DNA of 64,000 nt from Salsuginibacillus kocurii DSM 18087 (GCF_000377705.1 NZ_KB898628.1:171969-235968); one strand, 5' to 3'; shown: positions 34,762-44,280, numbered from the stretch's first letter. Notes: generated by a model not told the origin, from the letters alone. Numbers and translations: made by a program.

Positions 34762-35196
34762 ATGGATTTTAACATGTTTATAAATGATGTCGTACAAACG
34801 GCTCGACAAGAGATGGACCAAGCTGGTTACGAAGGCCTCACTACTCCAGAAGAAGTAGATGAAGCATTGCAAAAAGAAGGTACAACGTTGGTTATGGTTA
34901 ATTCCGTTTGTGGCTGCGCAGGTGGAATCGCCCGACCTGCAGCTGCTTATATGACGAACTACGATACTAAACCAGACCGTTTTGTCACTGTGTTTGCAGG
35001 CCAGGATAAAGAAGCAGTAGCACAGGCTCGTTCTTATTTTGAAGGCTATCCGCCGTCTTCACCATCATTTGCTTTGTTAAAGAACGGTGAAATTCAAATG
35101 ATGGTAGAACGCCATGAAATTGAAGGGCATGAACCAATTGATGTCGTTCAAAAATTAGAGCAAGCTTTTGATTCCCACTGTGCCAAGGAAGCTTAA
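34762..35196 (+). CDS. brxB: Bacilliredoxin BrxB (YqiW/YphP family)
   Basis: 144 aa from ATG 34762 (AAAGGGG upstream). The active motif is C50-G-C52 in [15 protein letters not shown]. Bacilliredoxins remove bacillithiol from mixed disulfides on proteins in the cytoplasm. In B. subtilis yqiW likewise follows bkdB, so this is conserved synteny interrupted only by the zinc gene. Confidence 0.92.
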   Translation: MDFNMFINDVVQTARQEMDQAGYEGLTTPEEVDEALQKEGTTLVMVNSVCGCAGGIARPAAAYMTNYDTKPDRFVTVFAGQDKEAVAQARSYFEGYPPSSPSFALLKNGEIQMMVERHEIEGHEPIDVVQKLEQAFDSHCAKEA

Positions 35197-35216
35197 TATG
35201 TGACCAATCATAGCAG

Positions 35217-35254
35217 CGTCAAGAAGCCAGCACTGTCGGCTTCTTGACGTTTTA
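35217..35254 (+). terminator. brxB terminator
   Basis: CGTCAAGAAGCC pairs perfectly with GGCTTCTTGACG, then TTTT. The right arm also carries TTGACG of the following promoter. Confidence 0.75.
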
Positions 35255-35308
35255 CTAGTTTATTGTGGTATAATCAGTGGCGGATGCTAGCATTAAAGGA
35301 GAGACATG

Positions 35309-35671
35309 ATGGAAAAGCTGTATAACCAAGTGCAAATTTACTTGAATATGGACGAAGAGATCGAATTTAATGAATTTCAAGATTTTTACAAGACAGTTAT
35401 TAGTGAACTAAATGAACGTGGCCAGGAGCTGGAAGAAGATGACATCTGGCGAGCGTTATTTATTGCTGAAAGCCTGACTTCTAATGCGAAAAACCGTATT
35501 AAAGAAACAAAAAACAAGCAAGAAAAGAAAAAGTACAAAAAAATGGGTCAGCGCAGCAAGCTGTGGGCTGAACATTTTACGCTCCGGCTTCATCAATCCG
35601 GTTACAATGAAAAGCAAATTAATGAACGGTTTGAGCAAATGCTAGAAGAAGAACCAGAGGCCTCTTCCTAA
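35309..35671 (+). CDS. Conserved-looking Bacillaceae protein of unknown function
   Basis: 120 aa from ATG 35309 (AAAGGAGAG upstream). Helical: an acidic N-terminal half (DEEIEFNEFQDFYKTV) and a Lys-rich middle (KETKNKQEKKKYKKMG) followed by FTLRLHQSGYNEKQIN. No membrane segment. An extended -10 promoter, TGG-TATAAT at 35266-35274, precedes it. Family not recognised. Confidence 0.65.
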   Translation: MEKLYNQVQIYLNMDEEIEFNEFQDFYKTVISELNERGQELEEDDIWRALFIAESLTSNAKNRIKETKNKQEKKKYKKMGQRSKLWAEHFTLRLHQSGYNEKQINERFEQMLEEEPEASS

Positions 35672-35811
35672 ACGGAGTGAGGCTCTGTTTCTTTTGGAAG
35701 GAACGATTAATAATTTGCGGTGAGGCTTTACATAACTGAAATACTAGAGCAATTAGTAATCCTCAAAACAGTACATTATATAAATAAAATGAAACAATTC
35801 GAAAAATGTTA

Positions 35812-35840
35812 TTGACGAATCAAATTATATTTTGTAATAT
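35812..35840 (+). promoter_or_regulatory. tRNA promoter
   Basis: TTGACG (35812-35817), 17 bases, TAATAT (35835-35840), 30 bases before the tRNA. Confidence 0.65.
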
Positions 35841-35870
35841 AGAATTTGTCTTTCCAAACGAAAAAATAAT

Positions 35871-35945
35871 GCGCCTATGGTGAAAGGGATATCACGCGAG
35901 ATTCCGGTTCTCGTATTCCAGGTTCGAGTCCTGGTAGGCGCGCCA
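35871..35945 (+). tRNA. tRNA-Arg (anticodon CCG)
   Basis: Acceptor arms GCGCCTA and TAGGCGC pair fully, discriminator G, encoded CCA. Anticodon stem CGAGA/TCTCG with loop TTCCGGT gives anticodon CCG (codon CGG). T arm CCAGG-TTCGAGT-CCTGG is perfect. Single tRNA with its own promoter and terminator. Confidence 0.93.
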
Positions 35946-35961
35946 TTATACATACTTTTCT

Positions 35962-35987
35962 CTCTGGGCATTTGCCCGGAGTTTTTT
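35962..35987 (+). terminator. tRNA terminator
   Basis: CTCTGGGC pairs with GCCCGGAG (one wobble) across ATTT, then six T. The following 190 bases to the kinase gene hold no visible gene. Confidence 0.8.
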
Positions 35988-36178
35988 AGTTGTTATAGGT
36001 TGGTCAATCCATTAAGGTGAAACGTTCATTGTATATAGTTTTATTCGCAAGTTCGCAGGGCGTTAACGAGGATAGCCCATTTGTTGCTCTGTTGAAAGTT
36101 CTAGTAATCTAATTGTTCGAATGTTAAATATTCTACTAATATGCTATAGTAATACAAACTACGTCAAAGGTGTCTGCT

Positions 36179-37789
36179 ATGAATTTCATACGTAAACTTC
36201 CGATTAAGTGGAAAATTACTGCGCTATCGTTTGGTATTGTTGCTTTCTCGCTCGTTATGCTCGGGATTGTACTGCTAGGTTATATTTCAGATATGCGTGA
36301 AGAAGAATTGGAACAACGGGCGATGGTAAGTGGTCAAATTGTAGCCCAGGATGCGAGTGTGCAAGAAGCATTAAAAACTGGAGCCAATCGTTCGGTTGTG
36401 CAACATGTCGCAGAGCAAACAAGAGCGATTCATAATAATGATTATATTGTAGTATTGGATATGGACCGCGTCCGTGTCTCTCATCCAATTGCGCAGCGAA
36501 TTGGGACGTTGTATATTGGCGATGATGCAGACGCTGCTTTTTCAGAACATTTGTACACTGGTAAAGCGACAAATGAAAGCGATATCACTGTTCGTGCCTT
36601 TGTCCCGGTCATTGATGACAACCGTGAGCAAGTAGGTGTTGTGGTAGCAGGGAATGTATTGCCTTCATTAACAGATTTAATCTATGATTTTCGCCATGCC
36701 GCTCTTATTGTTACGCTGATGATCTCGGTATTTGGAGCAGGCGGGGCGTGGATGCTTGCAAATCATATCAAACGTCAAACATTTGATATGGAACCCGACG
36801 AATTAGCGAGAGTGCTTGTGGAGCGTAAAGCAACATTTAACGCGGTTCACGAAGGTCTAATTGCAATTGATGAAAAAGAGCACATTACAGTAATTAATGA
36901 AGCAGCTAAAGTAATGCTGGGAATTAAGGGGCAGCCGGAAGGAAAACGGATTTATGAAGTGCTTCCTGATACGAGGTTGCCGGAAATTGTTAAACAAGGT
37001 GAACCTGTTTACCAGAAAGAGTTTTATATTCAAAATCGGCTCGTTATTAGTAATAGAATACCGATTTTAATAAATGGCAAAACGGCAGGGGCAGTTGCTA
37101 TTTTTCAAGACAAATCTGAAGTGGATAGGCTTGCGCGTGAGTTAACGGGCGTGCAATCCTTTGTAGACGCGCTCCGGGTCCAAAATCACGAATATTCTAA
37201 CAAACTGCATACAATTGCCGGTCTTATTCAACTAGAGGAAGGTGAAAAAGCTCTCGAATATATCTTCGCCCTCTCCTCAGAACAAGAAAAGCGTTCACAA
37301 CTTTTTACCGAATGTATACATGATGATAGTGTGACAGGTCTTTTGCTAGGTAAAATGAGCCGCGGTAAGGAGTTGGATGTACAAGTCAAACTTGACCAAG
37401 ATAGTCAGTTTGCCCACTTTCCTGAAGGAATGACTTCACATGATGCTGTAGTCATGCTTGGAAATTTGATAGACAACAGTTTCGATGCGTTGCAAGAAGT
37501 TGAACACAGCAATAAAGAAATCTCAATCTTCATCTATGAAGACGGCCATGAACTAATGATCCAGGCTAAGGATAATGGCTGTGGTATTACAGAAGAAATA
37601 AAAGAAAGAATGTTTGAGCGGGGCGTTACTACAAAAGGGTCCAGAGACCGTGGAATCGGCATGTTTTTGATTCATTCGATAGTTGAACGCTTAGACGGAG
37701 AGCTTAATGTCTATTCCGTAGTAGATGAAGGTACTGAGATTGAAGTGTTATTGCCAATGAAACGAGGTGGATTTGATGAAGTATCTTAA
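36179..37789 (+). CDS. dctS: DctS/CitA-type sensor histidine kinase
   Basis: 536 aa from ATG 36179 (CAAAGG 8 bases upstream). Two membrane segments (about 12-34 and 170-195) flank an extracellular sensor domain; then a PAS domain (about 215-320), phosphoacceptor region with RVQNHEYSNKLHTI, and ATPase motifs LIDNSFDAL, DNGCGI and DRGIGMFL. This is the family sensing dicarboxylates or citrate. It overlaps the regulator gene. It may sense substrate with the binding protein encoded downstream, as DctB does in B. subtilis. Confidence 0.88.
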   Translation: MNFIRKLPIKWKITALSFGIVAFSLVMLGIVLLGYISDMREEELEQRAMVSGQIVAQDASVQEALKTGANRSVVQHVAEQTRAIHNNDYIVVLDMDRVRVSHPIAQRIGTLYIGDDADAAFSEHLYTGKATNESDITVRAFVPVIDDNREQVGVVVAGNVLPSLTDLIYDFRHAALIVTLMISVFGAGGAWMLANHIKRQTFDMEPDELARVLVERKATFNAVHEGLIAIDEKEHITVINEAAKVMLGIKGQPEGKRIYEVLPDTRLPEIVKQGEPVYQKEFYIQNRLVISNRIPILINGKTAGAVAIFQDKSEVDRLARELTGVQSFVDALRVQNHEYSNKLHTIAGLIQLEEGEKALEYIFALSSEQEKRSQLFTECIHDDSVTGLLLGKMSRGKELDVQVKLDQDSQFAHFPEGMTSHDAVVMLGNLIDNSFDALQEVEHSNKEISIFIYEDGHELMIQAKDNGCGITEEIKERMFERGVTTKGSRDRGIGMFLIHSIVERLDGELNVYSVVDEGTEIEVLLPMKRGGFDEVS

Positions 37790-38504
37790 TCAAGAAATCA
37801 ATGTTCTATTAATTGAAGATGACCCCATGGTGCGCGAAGTGAACAAGATGTTTGTAAACCGCGTTGAGCATTTTCACGTTATTGGAACTGCTGCGGATGG
37901 TGATGAAGGACGGAAGCAAGTCGAACAACTCCGTCCAGATCTCGTTCTGTTAGATATATACATGGCAAAAGAAGACGGTTTAACCTGTCTGAAAGAGCTG
38001 AGGCAGACAAGTCATGATGTAGATGTGATTGCTGTCACTGCCGCCAATGACACCGAGACCGTAAAAGTGTTGTTGCGTTATGGTGTCGTTGATTATATTG
38101 TTAAGCCTTTTACGTTTGAGCGTATGCAAAAGTCACTCACCCAGTACTTAGAACGACGTAAGCATTTACAAGAAGCTGGAGAAGTGTCGCAGGATCATAT
38201 CGATGAATTGATACATACCTCCACGATTTCTGCAACCAAAGAAAAGCAGCATGCAGAAGAACTGCCAAAAGGCATTCACTCTAAAACGTTGGCTCAGATT
38301 ATTGCTTATATGAAAGAAATGAAAAGTCCTTCTTCAGCAGAAGCAATCGGAGAAGCCGTCGGGCTTGCCCGTGTGACGACAAGAAGATATTTGAACTATC
38401 TTGAGAAAATAGCAGAAGTGGAAATGGAAATGTCATATGGGCAGATTGGCCGGCCAATTCAGTACTATCAACTTACAAAAAAAGGAGAGAAGCGGGCTTT
38501 ATGA
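37776..38504 (+). CDS. dctR: DctR/CitB-type response regulator
   Basis: 242 aa from ATG 37776. Receiver domain with acidic pocket EDD, phospho-acceptor D in VLLDIYMAKEDG and K in IVKPF; C-terminal helix-turn-helix (SAEAIGEAVGLARVTTRRYLNYL). Partner of the preceding kinase, probably activating the TRAP genes downstream. Ends in ATGA overlap with the next gene. Confidence 0.9.
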   Translation: MKYLNQEINVLLIEDDPMVREVNKMFVNRVEHFHVIGTAADGDEGRKQVEQLRPDLVLLDIYMAKEDGLTCLKELRQTSHDVDVIAVTAANDTETVKVLLRYGVVDYIVKPFTFERMQKSLTQYLERRKHLQEAGEVSQDHIDELIHTSTISATKEKQHAEELPKGIHSKTLAQIIAYMKEMKSPSSAEAIGEAVGLARVTTRRYLNYLEKIAEVEMEMSYGQIGRPIQYYQLTKKGEKRAL

Positions 38505-39553
38505 AAAATTTACTCGCTATCTGTGCCTTTGTCATTTTAGGGATTCTTACGTCTGTTTATATTGGATTTGGCCAGGGGAAAGACACACATATTGAAGCAG
38601 AGGACCGCGAACTAGATGGACTTAAGGAAAAATATGTCCTTCATTTCAGCCATATTGTCGCAGAGAACACGCCTAAAGGCAGGGCTGCGAGCCGGTTTGC
38701 CCAGAAAGTAGAAGAAAAAACAGACGGCTGGGTTGAAATACAGGTGCATCCAAACGGCATTTTATATGAAGCACAGGAAGAGTTTGAAGCGCTCCGTAAT
38801 CATGAAGTGAATTTTATTGCTCCGGCCTTTTCAGAAATTGCAGTTCATGAACCTGCTTGGATGATTATGGATCTTCCTTATGCCTTTCAAGACTATGATG
38901 AAGTCAATCAGGCTGTGAATGGTCCAATTGGCGAAAAGTTATTTGATAGCATTGATAATCAGCATTATAAAGGATTAGATTTTTGGGATAATGGATTTAA
39001 ACAGCTTACTAATGATGTCCATCCGCTCAATCGACCAGATGATATCGAGGGTTTAAGTTTTCGTGTCATGCCAAGTGATGTGTTGGATTCAACCTTTTCT
39101 AAGCTGGGTGGTAATCCGTATGTCTATCCATTTAATCAAGTGTTTTCAATATTGAATGAAGATATTGTGGATGGTACGGAAAATACACTCTCTAACATTT
39201 ATTCTAAAGGGTTTTATACAGAGCAGGAGTATATGACCCTCTCTAACCATAACTATTTAGGTTACGCGGTGTTAACAAACCAAAGTTTCTGGAAATCTTT
39301 GCCGACTGAATATCAAGAAAGTATAGAAGAAGCAATGAATGAGACGACAGAATGGTTAAACAATTATGCAAAAGATTTGAATCAAGAAATGGAAGACCGA
39401 ATTAGAAGCAGTGCCGCCATTGAAATTACAGAATTGAGTACAGAGGAAAAAAAGATATGGAGAGAAAGATTGCAGCCTGTATATGACCGGTATGAGGAAC
39501 AAATTGGGAAGGATTTAATGAACGAATTGTCTTCCCTACAAAATGATAACTAG
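38501..39553 (+). CDS. dctB: DctP-family TRAP substrate-binding protein (DctB-like)
   Basis: 350 aa. N-terminal signal or anchor segment (about 3-23) without lipobox Cys. Family pattern: HIVAENTPKGRAASRFAQKV, ELPYAF-like DLPYAFQDYDEV, FRVMPSDV and GTENTLSNIYSKGF. No DctQ or DctM genes follow. Translational coupling to the two-component system suggests a co-sensor role, as for B. subtilis DctB, rather than transport. Confidence 0.85.
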   Translation: MKNLLAICAFVILGILTSVYIGFGQGKDTHIEAEDRELDGLKEKYVLHFSHIVAENTPKGRAASRFAQKVEEKTDGWVEIQVHPNGILYEAQEEFEALRNHEVNFIAPAFSEIAVHEPAWMIMDLPYAFQDYDEVNQAVNGPIGEKLFDSIDNQHYKGLDFWDNGFKQLTNDVHPLNRPDDIEGLSFRVMPSDVLDSTFSKLGGNPYVYPFNQVFSILNEDIVDGTENTLSNIYSKGFYTEQEYMTLSNHNYLGYAVLTNQSFWKSLPTEYQESIEEAMNETTEWLNNYAKDLNQEMEDRIRSSAAIEITELSTEEKKIWRERLQPVYDRYEEQIGKDLMNELSSLQNDN

Positions 39554-39568
39554 TTGAAAATAGTGGAA

Positions 39569-39596
39569 AAGAGCGTTTTCAAACGCTCTTTTTTTG
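39569..39596 (+). terminator. Terminator after dctSRB
   Basis: AAGAGCGTTT and AAACGCTCTT are perfect arms with T run. It separates the regulatory genes from the TAXI-TRAP genes. Confidence 0.8.
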
Positions 39597-39767
39597 TGTG
39601 CAGAGAGAACAAACCACGTTTAAAACATTCGCAAAAAAGAAGATTGTAGATTTTTGGTGTGAACGAAAAGAACAAAAAGACCATTACGTTCAAATAAAGA
39701 TTTTATAGTGAAAACACTATAAAATCTGAATTGAAAGAAAACAAGAAAATATAAAGGGGAGAGAGTA

Positions 39768-40856
39768 ATGAAAAAATTTATTCGAAACGGGATGTTCGTT
39801 ACTGCTACTGGCGCCCTTCTTTTAGCAGCGGCCTGTGGAGACGATGCAGAACCATCTGACACAGAAGCAGGCGGCGAGGAAGACAGCGAAACAGAAGAGG
39901 CAGAAGACAGCGAAGAAGCTGAAGATGTAGAGATCGAATACGAAGAGTACCCTGATAATGTAGTCTTAGGGACTGCTTCTCAAGGGGGAACGTATTATAT
40001 CTACGGTGGGGGAATTGGCTCTTTGCTAGAAAGTGAATTGGATGTCACAGCAAATGTAGAGGTTACAGGCGGCCCGGTTCACAATATGCAACTAACCGAT
40101 GCGGGTGACCAAGACCTTGGTCTGATTACATATGGTCCGGGTTATGAAGGACTTACTGGTACAGGTGAGTGGACTGGCGGCCAAGAACATGACAACGTTC
40201 GCGTAACGTTTCCAATGTATTATACACCTTTCCATTGGTGGTCTCTCGCAGGTAGCGGTGTAGAAACGATTGCTGATCTTGATGGAGAACGAGCTGGTAT
40301 TGGCCCGTCAGGTGGTACTTCTGGAACGTATTTGCCGTTAATTCATGATGCACTTGGTCTTGATGTTGACCCTGTAGAAGCTGGTGCTAGTGATATGGTG
40401 AGCCAGCAAATGGATGGACAGCTTGATGTTATTGGCTTTGCTGCTGGTATTCCTATTTCTGCAGTAACAGAAGTGGAAAGTCAGGAAGAGATTAGCTTCT
40501 TTGGGATAGATGGAGAAGAAAGAGATCAAGTCATTGAGGAACTTCCATACTTTGATGAATTTACAATTCCGGCTGATACGTATGAGCAGTTGGATGAAGA
40601 TTTGGAAACAATTGCGATGTTTAATTTCGGCATCGTGAACAAGGAAGCGAATGAAGACTTCGTGTATGACATGGTTAAGGCTTACCATGAAAACCAGGAA
40701 GAACTTATGAATACGCACTCTGCTGCGGAAGAAGCTGACATTGAAGCAATTGAAATGAATGAAGACTTGCTTATGCATCCTGGCGCAATTCGATTTTATG
40801 AAGAAGAAGGCATTGAATTGCCAGAAGATGTTTACCCACCAGAATGGCAAGATTAA
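39768..40856 (+). CDS. TAXI-family TRAP transporter solute-binding lipoprotein
   Basis: 362 aa. Lipobox LAAAC (C at 23), then a 35-residue Glu/Asp/Ser linker. TAXI landmarks are VVLGTASQGGTYYIYGGGIG, EVTGGPVHNMQL, GIGPSGGTSGTY and FGIVNKEANEDFVYDMVKAY. It captures an organic anion or amino acid type substrate. AAAGGGGAGAG precedes ATG. Confidence 0.88.
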   Translation: MKKFIRNGMFVTATGALLLAAACGDDAEPSDTEAGGEEDSETEEAEDSEEAEDVEIEYEEYPDNVVLGTASQGGTYYIYGGGIGSLLESELDVTANVEVTGGPVHNMQLTDAGDQDLGLITYGPGYEGLTGTGEWTGGQEHDNVRVTFPMYYTPFHWWSLAGSGVETIADLDGERAGIGPSGGTSGTYLPLIHDALGLDVDPVEAGASDMVSQQMDGQLDVIGFAAGIPISAVTEVESQEEISFFGIDGEERDQVIEELPYFDEFTIPADTYEQLDEDLETIAMFNFGIVNKEANEDFVYDMVKAYHENQEELMNTHSAAEEADIEAIEMNEDLLMHPGAIRFYEEEGIELPEDVYPPEWQD

Positions 40857-40865
40857 TAGCGATGT

Positions 40866-40897
40866 GTCCGGCTGGTCTGAAGTCTGGCCGGACTTTT
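40866..40897 (+). terminator. Terminator-like hairpin after the TAXI binding protein
   Basis: GTCCGGC pairs with GCCGGAC (extended by further pairs), followed by four T. Likely lowers permease relative to binding protein. Confidence 0.6.
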
Positions 40898-40945
40898 CCG
40901 TGAAAAGAACAAATTGATTAGCATGGTGATACGGTGAATGAGAAC

Positions 40946-40997
40946 TGTCAGCCATTGAAAAAGGCCAGTAGGAGGAGACCTTTTTGAGTGCCTGACA
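40946..40997 (+). promoter_or_regulatory. Nested inverted repeats before the TRAP permease
   Basis: Outer arms TGTCAG/CTGACA and inner arms AAAAAGG/CCTTTTT enclose a loop with AGGAGG. It ends 30 bases before the permease start. Possible attenuator or processing site. Confidence 0.4.
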
Positions 40998-41027
40998 CTT
41001 TAAAATTATAAAAAAGGAGCGAAAGGG

Positions 41028-43022
41028 ATGTCTACAGACAAAGAGACACATAAAACGAATCCCGCTTCTTCCAATCAAAATGAAGAGGTGTTGTCAGAAG
41101 AAGAGTTAAAAAAAGCTGAAGAAGGAGGAGAAGATGTCTCCAATACCAGGCTTTTAAATGGGTGGGTCAAGTATGCCTTTACTATAATCGCCGTTGTAGG
41201 GGCGCTGTATCATCTATACATTTTAAACTTTAACCCGATTGAGCCGTGGGTGTTTCGAACGATGCACTTAGCTTTTGGGGCAGTGCTCGGATTTTTGCTG
41301 TTTCGAGGGTTGAAATCCAAATCTAATAAAGTATCAATTGTAGATTGGTTGTTGATTGCAGCTACGATTTGGGTTACGTACTATATTGTTTCAAATGTAT
41401 CAGAATTATTGTTTCGTTTCGGCGTAAGCCCCCAACCATTGGACACCTTTACAGCGTTTCTTGGGTTGTTAATCGTGTTAGAGCTTACGCGACGGACAAG
41501 TGGATGGACCCTTCCGTTGTTAGCAGGGATTTTTATTCTGTATGTTTTTGCCGGGCCGTGGATGCCTGGGATCTTTAATCATGGCGGTTATAGCTTTGAT
41601 CGCTTTGTGACTTATATTTTTGGAGTGGATGGCGTATTTGGAGTAACACTTGATGTTTCTTCGAAATATATTCTCCTCTTTATTATTTTTGGGGCCTTTT
41701 TACAAATGTCAGGTGTTGGTCGTTATTTCATTGATTTCTCCTTTTCACTTGCTGGAGGCATGCGCGGAGGCCCTGCTAAGGTATCCGTTATTTCAAGCGG
41801 GCTGATGGGGATGATGAATGGAACCTCTGCTGGTAATGCTGTAGCCACAGGCTCGCTTACAATTCCTTTGATGAAGCGGGTAGGTTATCAAGGCAGATTT
41901 GCTGCTGCTACAGAAGCAACTGCATCGGCCGGCGGCCAGATCATGATTCCGATTATGGGCGCAGGTGCCTTCATCATGGCTGAGGTTACTGGGATTCCCT
42001 ACGCAGAAATCATTTTAGCTGCTACAATCCCTGCCTTACTTTATTTTCTTTCCGTATTTTTCATGGTCGATTTCCAAGCGTTGAAAAATGGGATGAAAGG
42101 GTTATCCCGTGAAAATTTGCCTTCTTTAAAAGGGGTATTTAAACAAGCCTACTTGTTTATCCCGGTCATTCTCTTAATTTGGATGCTTATGGCAGGGTAC
42201 TCGGTCATTTTCTCCGGGTCGAGCGCACTTGTGGCATGTATGATTGTCAGTTGGTTAACAAAAGAACATAAAATGGGACCTAAACGGGTTATTGAAGCAT
42301 TAGAGCTTGGTATGCGAAACACGATACAATTGCTTGCTGTTTGTGCTTGCGCTGGAATTATTGTGGGCGTCTTAGCATTAACTGGCGTTGCTCAACGTTT
42401 TAGCTCGCTTATCCTCGGCATCGCAGATACAAATTTGCTGCTCGCTTTAATTTTTGCAATGGCGATCTCCATTTTACTTGGGATGGGCATGCCGACTACG
42501 GCAGCTTATGCAGTGGCAGCTTCAGTTGTTGCACCAGGTTTGATCAGCATCGGGATTGAACCAATCTTCTCGCACATGTTTGTCTTCTATTTTGCGGTCA
42601 TGTCAGCGATAACGCCTCCAGTGGCTCTGGCAGCCTATGCTGCTGCTGGAGTAGCAGGAGAGGATGCATTTAAAACCGGAGTTCAAGCGTTTAAATTAGG
42701 GATTGCAGCCTTTATTGTCCCTTACATGTTTATTTACAGTCCTGAATTGATGTTGTTTGGTTCTGCCGGAAACATTGCACTGGCTGTTATCACTGCTAGC
42801 ATCGGTATCTACTTCTTATCCTCTGCTGTGCAGGGGTGGTTTGCAGCGAACCGGTCAGGCTGGTTTGTGCGGCTGTTATTATTAGGTGCAGCTTTAAGCA
42901 TGATTAGTGCGGATTGGCGCTTTGACTTGCTTGCATTAGTACTGGCTGCTGGCGCTTTGCTCATTCAGAAATTCAAGCGATCCGTTACTGATAAAAATTC
43001 AAACGAACACCTTGCCTCTTAA
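41028..43022 (+). CDS. TRAP transporter fused permease (TAXI type)
   Basis: 664 aa. After a charged 45-residue N-terminus there are about 16 hydrophobic segments. DctQ-like helices are fused to the DctM domain. The conserved TAXI-permease core is visible: LMGMMNGTSAGNAVATGSLT, ATASAGGQIMIPIMGAGAF and GMGMPTTAAYAVAASV. Uses a sodium or proton gradient together with the preceding binding protein; in a halophile sodium is likely (inference). Confidence 0.9.
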   Translation: MSTDKETHKTNPASSNQNEEVLSEEELKKAEEGGEDVSNTRLLNGWVKYAFTIIAVVGALYHLYILNFNPIEPWVFRTMHLAFGAVLGFLLFRGLKSKSNKVSIVDWLLIAATIWVTYYIVSNVSELLFRFGVSPQPLDTFTAFLGLLIVLELTRRTSGWTLPLLAGIFILYVFAGPWMPGIFNHGGYSFDRFVTYIFGVDGVFGVTLDVSSKYILLFIIFGAFLQMSGVGRYFIDFSFSLAGGMRGGPAKVSVISSGLMGMMNGTSAGNAVATGSLTIPLMKRVGYQGRFAAATEATASAGGQIMIPIMGAGAFIMAEVTGIPYAEIILAATIPALLYFLSVFFMVDFQALKNGMKGLSRENLPSLKGVFKQAYLFIPVILLIWMLMAGYSVIFSGSSALVACMIVSWLTKEHKMGPKRVIEALELGMRNTIQLLAVCACAGIIVGVLALTGVAQRFSSLILGIADTNLLLALIFAMAISILLGMGMPTTAAYAVAASVVAPGLISIGIEPIFSHMFVFYFAVMSAITPPVALAAYAAAGVAGEDAFKTGVQAFKLGIAAFIVPYMFIYSPELMLFGSAGNIALAVITASIGIYFLSSAVQGWFAANRSGWFVRLLLLGAALSMISADWRFDLLALVLAAGALLIQKFKRSVTDKNSNEHLAS

Positions 43023-43224
43023 CAGACTACCTCCTTCTTTCATCTTCTTTTTGAGAGAAGGGGGATTTTAGTTTACGCAGGTGTAATGCAAGGCGGCGTC
43101 AGGGGGAAAGCAAAAGTATATTTAGTGCAGGAGCCTTGTAATATGCAAACTGTCAGTAAATGCTTACAAATGTTTAGTTTAAATAAATTAAGCCAGGCAT
43201 GACTGGAAAAACAAGGAGTGATAT

Positions 43225-43248
43225 ATGATAATAGGGGTACGTGGTTAG
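43225..43248 (+). CDS. Possible seven-codon leader before yqjA
   Basis: ATG 43225, 6 bases after AAGGAG, reads M-I-I-G-V-R-G then TAG (43246-43248). The frame is the same as that of the yqjA-like gene, whose GTG comes one codon after the TAG and overlaps AGGAGG. Either a coupling leader or a nonsense codon in a slightly longer gene. Confidence 0.35.
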   Translation: MIIGVRG

Positions 43249-43251
43249 GAG

Positions 43252-44280
43252 GTGAGGGCTTTCTTCGGAATTGGCTACCGCACAATAAAAACAGCAATTG
43301 GGGCTGGGCTTGCTGTTTTTATTGCCCAACAATTAAATTTAGAATTTTATGTGTCAGCAGGTATCATTACAATTTTATGTATTTCGGTGACGAAGAAGGA
43401 TTCCTTGCATGCTTCCTGGCAGCGTATCATCGCTTGTGTTGTCGGGCTTTTTTATGCCAGTGTCATTTTTGAATTTATCGGCTACCATCCTCTATCGTTA
43501 ACGTTATTGCTGCTCATTTTCATACCTACCATGGTAGCGATTCGAGCTCGGCTCGGAATCGTTACGAGCGCGGTGATTATGTTTCACCTGTATACAGTAG
43601 AGAATGTAACGCCAGCTTTAATTTTAAATGAATTAGCTCTGATTGTAATTGGTGTAGGTGTTGCGTTATTAATGAATCTATATATGCCAAGTGTTGAGTT
43701 AGAGTTGGTGAAGTATCAAGTGCAGGTGGAAGAGTTATTCAGTAAAATTTGGAAAGAGTATGCCAGGTACTTGCGTTATCAAGATACAGATTGGGATGGA
43801 AGCGAAATTACCAAAGCGGCAAGAGTATTAGATGAAGGTAAAGGTATGGCACTTCGGAACGTGGATAATCATTTTATGAGGCATGATGATTACTTTTATC
43901 ATTATTTTAAAATGCGGGAAAAACAGTTTGAAGTCATTGAACGTGTTTTGCCTTTTGTCTCAACGCTTGATGATTCAGTGATGCAGGGAGATCGAATTGC
44001 TTTTTTTATGGATAGATTAAGCGAAGGTATTCATCCTGGCAATACAGCACAAGAATTTTTAAATGAGTTAGGAGATCTGAAAGAGGAATTAAAGAACACT
44101 AGCCTGCCGGACACCAGGCAAGAATTCGAAATACGGGCAGCTCTTCATTATATTCTTCATGAATTAGAGCAATATTTAGTGATCAAACGTATGTTCAAAC
44201 CCGACCCTGCCCGCACTAGAACAGTGTCAGGGAAAAAGATTAAACGACACATTGAACAAAGAAAAGGAGACAAGCGATAA
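43252..44280 (+). CDS. yqjA: Aromatic acid exporter / FUSC-like membrane protein (YqjA, DUF939)
   Basis: 342 aa from GTG 43252. Four to five membrane helices in the first 150 residues, then a long helical cytoplasmic domain (about 150-342). The N-terminus GIGYRTIKTAIGAGLAVFIAQ and the segment VSAGIITILCISVTKKDS are typical of the YqjA/YgaE family. Substrate not established. The GTG is inside a perfect AGGAGG, an unusual start region; see the leader entry. Confidence 0.82.
   Translation: MRAFFGIGYRTIKTAIGAGLAVFIAQQLNLEFYVSAGIITILCISVTKKDSLHASWQRIIACVVGLFYASVIFEFIGYHPLSLTLLLLIFIPTMVAIRARLGIVTSAVIMFHLYTVENVTPALILNELALIVIGVGVALLMNLYMPSVELELVKYQVQVEELFSKIWKEYARYLRYQDTDWDGSEITKAARVLDEGKGMALRNVDNHFMRHDDYFYHYFKMREKQFEVIERVLPFVSTLDDSVMQGDRIAFFMDRLSEGIHPGNTAQEFLNELGDLKEELKNTSLPDTRQEFEIRAALHYILHELEQYLVIKRMFKPDPARTRTVSGKKIKRHIEQRKGDKR

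Noticed and set aside
43079..43160. Possible riboswitch upstream of yqjA
   Set aside because: Some pairing (AAGGC with GCCTT) but no match to a riboswitch core that I know.
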